Source: an uncultured Aquimarina sp.
Lineage (GTDB): Bacteria > Bacteroidota > Bacteroidia > Flavobacteriales > Flavobacteriaceae
Length of the DNA: 64,000 nucleotides
Assembly (NCBI GenBank): GCA_947499005.1
Contig: CANMML010000007.1
Location: forward strand, 1-64,000
Direction: 5' to 3'
Part shown: piece by piece, positions 41,501 to 49,265 of the stretch
Layout: each line of letters begins with the position of its first letter
How positions within the stretch are numbered: position 1 is the first letter of the stretch
Position numbers and translations under genes: made by a program
Notes under the pieces: model-generated
The model's database searches: none
What the model saw: the letters and a program-made list of their open reading frames with translations, nothing else
What the model was told of the DNA's origin: nothing

Positions 41501-42117
41501 TTAGAATCTATAGTATTAAATAGATTTTCAATTTCTATGGCATAATTTTTATCCAGTTTTTTTAGTAACGAATTAATAGAAAGAGAAGGTTGTTGCTCTA
41601 CTAGAGATAATCGAACTGAAGGAGCGAATAATCCCATATTTAGATCACAAGTTATTCCCAAGAAATCAAGATTGGCTTTTATTATAGGATTCCAAATGGT
41701 ATTTCCCAAAATTTGCATTTGATTTAGTCCCAAAGTAAAACGTACTTTCGGTAGTCCTTTCACACCTTCTATTGTTGGGGTCTGAAAAGAAAAATTAAAT
41801 GCTTTTATGAAATTTTCATTGTTCGTATTTGTTTCTCCAGTTGTAATTCCAAATTCAGATACGGTCAAATCCTTTTGAAGCGTATCTGTTAATTCTTGTA
41901 ATTCTTTAGGAAGGTTTTTAAAGAGATTGGTAAACGGGTTTTCAGGTAGCCAGGTTGATAAGGCAACTTCTAGTTCTTTTATTTGAAAATGATTGATATG
42001 TGTAGCAACTTTTTTAGGATCTATTATGTAGAAATAATTATTTGACTTAGGAGTTTCAGGCCAATTTTCATCACCAAATAACTTAGAAAGTGCAGATTTA
42101 AAAAGAGAATATTTCAT
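38572..42117 (-). CDS. giant uncharacterised protein (1181 aa), possibly DUF6603-related; operon gene D
   Basis: FITGLALGGGYNSSLNMP and C-terminal LQIGAQLHIQGPPFNG-like beta-rich region (FQIGAQLHIQGPPFNGNARINLSIVSFDIHFG); no signal peptide. Confidence 0.75.
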   Translation of the reverse strand: MKYSLFKSALSKLFGDENWPETPKSNNYFYIIDPKKVATHINHFQIKELEVALSTWLPENPFTNLFKNLPKELQELTDTLQKDLTVSEFGITTGETNTNNENFIKAFNFSFQTPTIEGVKGLPKVRFTLGLNQMQILGNTIWNPIIKANLDFLGITCDLNMGLFAPSVRLSLVEQQPSLSINSLLKKLDKNYAIEIENLFNTIDSKFLATNPKIVSFNVLAELSDPLQFSCFAGFETPISWKGISFSKTSLAFSHGGENNIPPTLQAEITLGGFDISGVLQLNKNKVHFQGAVPAIGITISKFLEKLIHDLNIQIPIPQLPAIKLNGLTIDLSFSDDNFNFNIHSGGKLTLGPLGVKLRFDFHFTKTNNDNISLTLQIGDISFSLTKQGEILLFSHENAMDISLLSLIYLLELYPLYGLTKDISVSLKRSALAFDMQSDNKLIDLGIASDKLVLQNSPLLNMLTNAKSIGLSSLRILGTNSSLSGEPGTNKTPPGLDMGEVIPTGVSFLSDVVLGNNIFPIPLTPSQQESSNANAVTNNSSSQWYTAQRQVGPIQINQVSPHITNGDFGVAVGLSIDSALAFGAFSFGLNGFSLTVPVEKPQAFSAGLDGISVGYFNAPVIISGGLTDKGNHTYIGALILESEVIALSLLGEFSEKTTAEKQTYTSFSLFTAIVSPPLGGSANCFITGLALGGGYNSSLNMPQKAAEAKNFALVQAALGNNLQSSPTTIIEQCVQPKVGEDWLAIGLIFRSYEIIQSTLLLAGNFGQKLQFEVLGQSQISLPPNSVERLAFAQADILAHYSPSKNEVEVTGILTNNSFIFSNVCHVQGGFLYILKNSGNFILSFGGYGPHLHYQSLGYPSVPQLKFFWNIDPLTQIKGTAYCAITPAVMLAGGMMRATWHCGIFSAWFHVGVDLFMNWRPFYYEATFQMALGVSFDWKVLFVHIHFSFQIGAQLHIQGPPFNGNARINLSIVSFDIHFGPSVNRPLPLSWKDFRAILPGKQAEDLSQSSLLSVRVTRGLIKDLSQENSNADSPFWVVNGTDFSFDIESVIPFTQNAKSSSISLLPKNGTIGIRPMNISNTQSTISISIHDEDQQLHKAYSDPTSNIVVALINKEVASAHWGKPNKESPNELPLSFTSGYKIYGGKPAPEHTLSIPESVLLSTSENITTISNRSAYNNPFSN

Positions 42118-42121
42118 GGGA

Positions 42122-42940
42122 TTAAAATTTTATTGTATAGCCTAAAACTGCGTGGTCTGAAATCCCCTTAGCTATAGTACCAAACCCTATGCCTGCATTA
42201 GTTCCATGTAAAGGACCTAATTGTTCAACTGTTACATTGCAATTATATGAAAGCCCCCAATCTAGCTCAGGGTGCTGATTGCTTGTTGAACTGCGTTGTG
42301 TCCCTCTATTTGTACTGAGTAAGTTGTGTTGTCCAAAAGCATTCACTACCGCAGACTGAGCATTTTGATCTAAAAGATTGATATTCATATCACCTAATAT
42401 TACAAAATGATTACATGCTTTTATTAAATCATTCCATAGCTCTACAAGCAATTTAATATTAAAATTATAATGAGCCCCTGAAGGTAAGTGTACTAAGCAA
42501 ATTATAAGGTTATTATTGTAGTTGTTGTTTATTTTAGTATATAAACAAGGTCGAATTCCTTTTACTATATCGTGTGTAGAAAATTGACATATCGGTCCTC
42601 TTAATCTTTTAGTATCATAACATTGTAATCCAGCAAGAGAACATCTAAGGTTATGGTTCGTAGATCCAGGATTCCAAGCTTGCCAATAATAAATAGAATG
42701 AAGTACACCTGTATTGAAATGTCCTTTCCACGTGCCATGACTATGAGTGTCTACCCCAGGAGGTCTACCCGCTTCAACAATTAAGCCAAGAAAAATATCT
42801 GCAACGGGATCTTCAGAGTGATAAAATGGAAATAAATATTTATCAAGAAGTATTTCCCAAGTGTTACCAATGCTTGATAATACAGAATTTCCACTTACAC
42901 CTGTACCTTGTGCATTCCAAGCTGCTACTAGTATCTTCAA
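42122..42940 (-). CDS. endonuclease/exonuclease/phosphatase (EEP)-fold protein, CdtB-like; operon gene C
   Basis: VAAWNAQG, VEAGRPPG, LVHLPSGAHYN, VILGDMNIN, ELDWGLSY, GISDHAVLGYTI. Confidence 0.85.
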   Translation of the reverse strand: MKILVAAWNAQGTGVSGNSVLSSIGNTWEILLDKYLFPFYHSEDPVADIFLGLIVEAGRPPGVDTHSHGTWKGHFNTGVLHSIYYWQAWNPGSTNHNLRCSLAGLQCYDTKRLRGPICQFSTHDIVKGIRPCLYTKINNNYNNNLIICLVHLPSGAHYNFNIKLLVELWNDLIKACNHFVILGDMNINLLDQNAQSAVVNAFGQHNLLSTNRGTQRSSTSNQHPELDWGLSYNCNVTVEQLGPLHGTNAGIGFGTIAKGISDHAVLGYTIKF

Positions 42941-45900
42941 TTTGATTCATTTTTAATTTTCAAAAAACCTTCTTTCAATATTGCTGGTTTATGGCTAGGG
43001 TGTATTCGACCATCTACTTTTGTGGGTTTTATAGGAGTAGTCCAACCGTTTTTTTCGTTTTCAATCCAATACCATTGCCCAGTACTTTCTGTAGGTAAAG
43101 GCATTTCTATGTGGTCATTATCAGCAGTAAGTAATGGGGTAACTTGCATTATATATTCCATTTGTTTTACTGTATCTGTATACATGTTTGTTGGTATACT
43201 AATATCCTTTACTGGCAGTATACCAGAAGTTATATGTATGGGTGCACGTGGATCAAGTAGTAACAAAACCTGCTTAGGTAAACTTAAAGGATCTGCATTT
43301 AGTTCTAGTAAAGATGTGTTGGTATGTGAAATTTCATCTACTGTTGTGTATTGTTTTGAAATATGTTTTTTGTTTATATTCCACCATAATACAAGTCCAT
43401 CGTCATCGGCACTTACATCACCAAGTCTCGTAGGTACAGTCACTTTTTCAAAAGCACATGTTTCGCGATAAAGAAAAGGTGGATATATACCTATTGCTGG
43501 AGAAAAATTTTTGATAGGAAGTGTTACTAAAGCTTCATAGCCTTGGTGGGGTGAAGGAGTTCCTAAAAGTTCAATTTTTGCACTGGCTCTTGCTATTGCA
43601 AGTGGGGGACTTTCAAGTATAGATTTACCTGTATGTTGTCTAAATGACTTTGGTTCAATGGTTAGAGTATTTGTGTTAATATCATCATACAAAGAGTTTC
43701 CTGGAACCAGTGCTTGGTTAAGTACCTGTATCATGTAAGGGTCATTTAGATTTTTTTTACTTTTTTGAGGCATATAATTAGGTGTTCCTCCGTCATCATT
43801 AACCCAACAAATAAGCTCTCCTTTTTTATTAAAGAACATGATATTTTCATCAACTCTATTTAGTGCTAACCAACCACAAATAGGAGAGGTATTTAGACTG
43901 TCATTACTTTCATCATAGTTATTTCCATTAGCAGAAAGCCATCTAAAAAGCAATCTTGAAGCTTGCGAAAATCTAGGTGGCATAAAAAAACGTGGTGCAG
44001 CATTAGCACCCGTCGCAGTTTTATTAGGAAGGCTTTGCGCTATTGCTGTATTTTTTGTTTCGTAATTCCAATTACGTATTTGTCCAAAAGCATCAATAAT
44101 TGATAGTGATGTAATTTCACAAATCCCAGCTCGAATAGGGTTATAAATATCATTCTGATTGGGAGATGTTCTTTTTTGCATTCCAATAGCTTTATAAAAC
44201 GATTGTAAATTAGCATCCCAAGTAATAGTACTATCTCCGTTATTTAACCAATCAGGTTGATTATTATAATTAGGAGAAAAACTACTTAGTTGAGCTATTC
44301 GATTGAGCATAAGTAATTGATCGTGAAAACCATTTAAAGATTGGGATAATGTATCGGCTTTACTATTGTAAGCGGTAGTAATCAGATGTTTTGGAAGTCC
44401 ATTATCCAATAAACCTAAAAGTTTTAATCCCGAGGCTGTAGATGGGGGTGATCCAATCTGCCCAGTAAGCTTTAAAATATGATGTTTCATAGTTTCTAAA
44501 GCTTGATTTGTAAGTGGTACCCGACCATTATATATAGCTATATGTTTAGAGCTATATTTAATATTACTATTGGGTAATAAATTTATACCACTAATATCTA
44601 TTGAGAAGTTTTCTTGAATAAATGAAGTAGAAAAGTCTTTTACATTAAAGGCGTCATTGCCATTAGTTGAGATTTTTTCAATATTTCCAGCCCCTTTTAT
44701 AGGAGTATAATTACTTTCCCAGTGTAAGGATATTGGACGCCATGAAGTACACCCCTTAAAAGGCTTTGATTGTTGAATAATTGCTTTTATTATGGAAGAA
44801 TCTGGCATCAAAGCATTTTGATTCCAAGTATTAGGAAGAAAAAAAGCTTTACTTTGTGAAGGAGTTATTGTGTTTAATTCAAGAAAATACTTTCCGTTAA
44901 TGATCTTAAAAGGAAGCTTTCCGGATACCTTATGTTGAAGTTCTCCTTTCCCTTTACCAACCATCATTATTGCTGGGTCTTCAGGTTTCCAATATCGAGG
45001 TGCAGGAATTCTTTGAAGCTGAAATTCAGGGAACGAATTAAGCAGTTTAAGTACTGTAACATGTGCTAGATAAAGTACTTTTGAAGCTTGGTAAATAGGC
45101 ATTATTGTATATTTTCCAGTGTTATTTTTTTGACCCAATGTAACCTCATTTAACGCTTGATTATTATTTATAATAACAGTACTGGATAAGTCGGTAATTG
45201 AAATTTGAACATGCTCGTTACTAGTTATTCCATTAGGACTTTCATTTCCTTTTGTACCAGAAACATCAGTTTCTAGATGTAATGCTCTACACCAGTCTGT
45301 AAATAGTAAATGGCGTTGCGTTTTTTGCCATTCTTGTAATTGATCAAACTTCATTTGTGCAGCATTTAAAGTATTCAATGCATTTGCTAACGATGCGGGT
45401 AACGCTATATTTTCATGTTGCTCATTTGAGAGTCCTGCGTGTTTTGGATGCTTTTCCTTAAGCTTCCATAACCAACCTCCAGGTATGGATTGAAAAGACA
45501 TGGAGTGCAAACAGTTTTCGATTGTTGAAGGACCATCAGGACTAAGTGTATCTTTTAGTACACCTGCTTGAGTAGCATTTAAAATAGATTCAGCATTTAA
45601 ACCTAGAGCTATTTCTTTTTTTGCTTCGGTATTTTCAAAAGTATTGAGATAAGCAGATAAGGATTCTCCTGTAGTATTCCCTACAGACACTTTTACGTCG
45701 TTAAGTTCAGTCTTGTTCTGAATTTTACAGGAATTAGATTGAACTAAAATTGATGCAGTGTAGATACTACCATCTATTTGAGACCAATCTATTTTTGAGC
45801 TTGTTAGCCACTCTAACTTTTTTAGACGTAATTTTACATTTTTCTCTTCAGACCAAGGCTTTACTTTGTAGTTATCAGAAATAGGATCATTTTCATCATT

Positions 45901-46902
45901 AGAAAACCATCCAGTAATCGTGTACTGATAGGTCTCTTCAGGTGAAGCTTCGGTATCATGAAAACCAAAAACACCTTGGCAATTAGGGTAGAATGAGGCG
46001 AATTCCAAAGTGCCATTTCCACCAGCGGTTAAAGGAGATAAATAGTTGCTCGAAGTATTTTCAGACCAATTTTCAGCTTTTTGTTTAAAACCTAACCACT
46101 GAAAAGTTGTATTCTTTTTTATTTTCTCCTTTTTATTTATAGTAGCTTCGTAGTATTCTCCAGGAACAGCTGCTGGTCCAGCGTTATCTGTTTGAACCAA
46201 TTTGTCTGTTTGTTCATCAAATTTTGGTGGTGTTAAACGATCACTTTCAATAACCCATGATTTAAAGGTATTATTAGATGTGTTTTTTCGAACCACCAAC
46301 CAGCGGTTAGGTACCGTTGGAAATTTCATTTTTGAGATGGTTTTAATAATCAAAGGAGTATAAAGTTCTAAAAATGTAACATCCCAATTAAATGAAGGTT
46401 GAAATGTTTCGATTTTAATATTTTCTTGATCTGATATAAGATTAGTGTAACTTTTAGCGGTGTTTAATAATTCAAAATCGGAAGCTGTATGAATCGGTTT
46501 GGAAGTTGGTTTAATAAGTCCTTTAAGAATTTTTTGTATTTGCTCGAGTGTGTATTCTTGGTTAAGAACGATATTGTTTTTTAACTCTAAAACTAGCGAA
46601 CAAGGAATACCTTGGTATACAAGTTCATTTAATATTTCATAGTCAATTACGCATATAGTACTTCCATGTCTTAATGCTTTTGGAAGTGTCCAGTGTAAGT
46701 GAATTCCTTTTTTTAATTCATAACTATCCTGAAATGATACATGTGTTGTATCTCCTAACCATGGATTGACATTACCAAAATTTTCTGAAGGAGTAGGAAT
46801 TGTACTCTTTAGCTCAGTAAAATTTACATGAGGAGGTGCAACGGAAGAGTTATCACACCACATGGCTTCAACTAGTATAGGTACATTGATAGGGTTGTTC
46901 AT
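42937..46902 (-). CDS. giant uncharacterised protein (~1321 aa); operon gene B
   Basis: ORF 42937..46938; MNNPINVPILVEAMW start at 46902 lies just after gene A stop; motifs KGIHLHWTLPKALRHG, FPTVPNRWLVVRK, SWVIESDRL. Confidence 0.75.
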   Translation of the reverse strand: MNNPINVPILVEAMWCDNSSVAPPHVNFTELKSTIPTPSENFGNVNPWLGDTTHVSFQDSYELKKGIHLHWTLPKALRHGSTICVIDYEILNELVYQGIPCSLVLELKNNIVLNQEYTLEQIQKILKGLIKPTSKPIHTASDFELLNTAKSYTNLISDQENIKIETFQPSFNWDVTFLELYTPLIIKTISKMKFPTVPNRWLVVRKNTSNNTFKSWVIESDRLTPPKFDEQTDKLVQTDNAGPAAVPGEYYEATINKKEKIKKNTTFQWLGFKQKAENWSENTSSNYLSPLTAGGNGTLEFASFYPNCQGVFGFHDTEASPEETYQYTITGWFSNDENDPISDNYKVKPWSEEKNVKLRLKKLEWLTSSKIDWSQIDGSIYTASILVQSNSCKIQNKTELNDVKVSVGNTTGESLSAYLNTFENTEAKKEIALGLNAESILNATQAGVLKDTLSPDGPSTIENCLHSMSFQSIPGGWLWKLKEKHPKHAGLSNEQHENIALPASLANALNTLNAAQMKFDQLQEWQKTQRHLLFTDWCRALHLETDVSGTKGNESPNGITSNEHVQISITDLSSTVIINNNQALNEVTLGQKNNTGKYTIMPIYQASKVLYLAHVTVLKLLNSFPEFQLQRIPAPRYWKPEDPAIMMVGKGKGELQHKVSGKLPFKIINGKYFLELNTITPSQSKAFFLPNTWNQNALMPDSSIIKAIIQQSKPFKGCTSWRPISLHWESNYTPIKGAGNIEKISTNGNDAFNVKDFSTSFIQENFSIDISGINLLPNSNIKYSSKHIAIYNGRVPLTNQALETMKHHILKLTGQIGSPPSTASGLKLLGLLDNGLPKHLITTAYNSKADTLSQSLNGFHDQLLMLNRIAQLSSFSPNYNNQPDWLNNGDSTITWDANLQSFYKAIGMQKRTSPNQNDIYNPIRAGICEITSLSIIDAFGQIRNWNYETKNTAIAQSLPNKTATGANAAPRFFMPPRFSQASRLLFRWLSANGNNYDESNDSLNTSPICGWLALNRVDENIMFFNKKGELICWVNDDGGTPNYMPQKSKKNLNDPYMIQVLNQALVPGNSLYDDINTNTLTIEPKSFRQHTGKSILESPPLAIARASAKIELLGTPSPHQGYEALVTLPIKNFSPAIGIYPPFLYRETCAFEKVTVPTRLGDVSADDDGLVLWWNINKKHISKQYTTVDEISHTNTSLLELNADPLSLPKQVLLLLDPRAPIHITSGILPVKDISIPTNMYTDTVKQMEYIMQVTPLLTADNDHIEMPLPTESTGQWYWIENEKNGWTTPIKPTKVDGRIHPSHKPAILKEGFLKIKNESN

Positions 46903-46906
46903 AATC

Positions 46907-49030
46907 TTAAGGAAGTTTAAAAGTTGCAGATGAAACACTTTCTATAAGTTCAAGTGCAAACTGAGCTGTTGAAAATTCAGATTTAGGTATAGTTAATTTT
47001 TTTTGAATTTCTTTAGCTAATTGGTCAAATTGTAATACTCCAGGGGTACGTTGAGGTATATTGTTAATCGTATAGTCTTCAGGTACAAGCGTACCAGGTT
47101 TGAATTTTTCTCCTTTAGGTGGTTGGGGATAATTAATTCCTTTTATTTTTAAATAACGAGGTACTTTACTTAAATTTCCTGAATCAGTTATATCAAAACC
47201 AAAGTGAATACCTTCCAGAGGTTGTTTTATGGTTAATTCTTGAATTTTTTTATCAAAAAGAAGCAATAATACATTTGGACCTAAACATTCTTCTCTAAGT
47301 ATAGTTGCTTTAGGAGAACAATTAAATTGTATACCAGGCCAATAACTTGAAATTAATTGGGAGTTAATAAGTATACCACTTTTAGGCCATAAAGTTTTTC
47401 TATTATTGACCACTAGACTACCATCTAGTATTTGTTTCCAAGGTTTGTAAGCAGTGTCAAAAGCCCAGTACTTCGAAGGTTGTCTGCCTAAGCTCCATGC
47501 ACCATCCAATAAGCAAGCAAGCCATCTGGGGTTTACATTGAAAAAACGAATAGATTCGGGAGGTAACATTTTCATATCAGGAACCAGATAATTGAATGGA
47601 ACTTTGTTAAGTACAGCTAAGCCTCCTAGCCATTCAATAAGGCTTTCAGGGATAGTTAACATATCATTAGAACTGTTTATGGAAAGCTGTTTACCTAGTT
47701 TTTTTTTAATTTTTGATGAGCTCTTAAGTACACTACGCATATTTTCAGCAAACTGTGATCGAGAAGAATAATCTTTTGTTCTACTTTGATTCAGTAATGT
47801 GTTCAATTGTAGGCGACAATCCCTTTTCCAATCTACTTGATTTGTAGAAAAACCCTTATCAGCTAATGCAATCAATCTACCCAATTGCCATGCAGTAGCT
47901 AACGATACATCTTTAGGAGGAGATGATTTCACATTAATCACTAATCCTTGTGAATTACTTGTTGGTAACACCCCATTACTCCACGTATTGTCTGCTTTTT
48001 TAGGGGAAATCGTTGAAGGTGTTAAAGGTCCACGATACCACATATTAATATCTGCTTTAGGATGTTTATTAGCTAAAACAGTATAACCAGAGTCTATAGG
48101 TTTTTTAGGGGCTGAGGGAGCAATTTTTGGAAAATAACTCTTAGGTAATCTTAATTGTGAATCACCTATTTCTTTTTTGTTTGAAGAAAGTCCATAATTA
48201 AGAGTGTTTAAAATATGAGTAAAAGATGCCTTTAACGGTAGAGTATGAAAGTCCCAAGATTTTAATGAAACTAAGCGTATAAATTCCCAATTATTCGAAT
48301 TTGTTATAACTCCTTTATCGTTGGGTAGTTGATTAATTAATCCTTCTAAAGAAACAAGGTGTGCTATATTATTTATTCCGTCTGAAGGGAGCTTATTACC
48401 AACAACAACAGCGTAATCGTGGTCTTTATTTTTTTCTTTAGAAATTGTTCTGCCATGAGCATTCCAATTCAAATCTTTAGGGGAAGGAGCTATAGCTGCA
48501 AATAAATCCTTAGGAATATCAATGTAAGAGCATGGATCAGAATTTTTCTCTCCATATTCCAAGAATTCTTTTTTAAGAGATGTTAGATTACCGTATGACC
48601 AATAGTTGTGAGGTAACAAACCTTTTGGATTATCAGATGTTGATGGATACAAATCTGATAATTTACCAGCGGTAAGTTTTGGTACATTATTAGAATTAAA
48701 TAGTAGGATAGCTAACCAGGATCCATTTTTATTTGATTTTCCCAATGAGCGTTCCCAAGGTAATGTCCGTCTATTAAAAACAATATGTGGCAAACAGTTT
48801 TGGTAATTTCCTTGTGTGTTAGCCGGAGGAAATATGTTATGAATTTGTCTTGGATTTAATTTGAAACGCTCTCCTGCAACTACAAATGATAGTGTTTTAT
48901 TAAAATTATGTGACTGAGAATTTTCTTCCTCATATGAAAGTTTTTGATTGATGGATAGTGTATATTTTCCATCTTTTAGAGGAGTCACATGGTTGGCTAC
49001 AAAAGTAATTTCTTTAAAGACCTGATTCAT
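46907..49030 (-). CDS. uncharacterised protein (707 aa); operon gene A, first gene
   Basis: ORF; ERFKLNPRQIHNIFPPANTQGNYQNCLPHIVFNRRTLPWERSLG. Confidence 0.75.
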   Translation of the reverse strand: MNQVFKEITFVANHVTPLKDGKYTLSINQKLSYEEENSQSHNFNKTLSFVVAGERFKLNPRQIHNIFPPANTQGNYQNCLPHIVFNRRTLPWERSLGKSNKNGSWLAILLFNSNNVPKLTAGKLSDLYPSTSDNPKGLLPHNYWSYGNLTSLKKEFLEYGEKNSDPCSYIDIPKDLFAAIAPSPKDLNWNAHGRTISKEKNKDHDYAVVVGNKLPSDGINNIAHLVSLEGLINQLPNDKGVITNSNNWEFIRLVSLKSWDFHTLPLKASFTHILNTLNYGLSSNKKEIGDSQLRLPKSYFPKIAPSAPKKPIDSGYTVLANKHPKADINMWYRGPLTPSTISPKKADNTWSNGVLPTSNSQGLVINVKSSPPKDVSLATAWQLGRLIALADKGFSTNQVDWKRDCRLQLNTLLNQSRTKDYSSRSQFAENMRSVLKSSSKIKKKLGKQLSINSSNDMLTIPESLIEWLGGLAVLNKVPFNYLVPDMKMLPPESIRFFNVNPRWLACLLDGAWSLGRQPSKYWAFDTAYKPWKQILDGSLVVNNRKTLWPKSGILINSQLISSYWPGIQFNCSPKATILREECLGPNVLLLLFDKKIQELTIKQPLEGIHFGFDITDSGNLSKVPRYLKIKGINYPQPPKGEKFKPGTLVPEDYTINNIPQRTPGVLQFDQLAKEIQKKLTIPKSEFSTAQFALELIESVSSATFKLP

Positions 49031-49059
49031 TATTCTTTGTGATTTGATTGGTTACCCAT

Positions 49060-49067
49060 GGGGGGGG
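49060..49067. promoter_or_regulatory. 8-nt homopolymeric G tract 30 bp upstream of operon gene A
   Basis: CCATGGGGGGGGTAA in an AT-rich intergenic region. Confidence 0.5.
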
Positions 49068-49077
49068 TAATAAAATT

Positions 49078-49115
49078 ACCCTGTAAAATCCATGTTTAAG
49101 TAGATTTTATAGGGT
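49078..49115. promoter_or_regulatory. inverted repeat in divergent intergenic region, candidate operator
   Basis: ACCCTGTAAAATC / GATTTTATAGGGT 13-bp arms with one mismatch; overlaps GGTAATAAAATTACC (49066-49080). Confidence 0.45.
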
Positions 49116-49265
49116 AGTTTTTCCTACTCAATTAGTAATGAGAGTGATAGTTTCTCCCCCCTTCTCTCTCTCATATAAGTATAGAACAGACTTTTTCAGG
49201 TTTACTACAGTGATTTCTTTTGGAAACATAAGTGTTTTAATTTCAAACAGTATGTGTATTTTTAG

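Noticed and set aside
40565-43471. Plus-strand ORFs inside operon genes D and B
   Set aside because: Antisense to long well-coding ORFs with consistent minus-strand spacing.
46907-49030. Calling gene A a contractile-injection or baseplate protein
   Set aside because: No recognisable sheath, tube, LysM-hub or AAA partner in the operon; would need structure prediction, so left unassigned.
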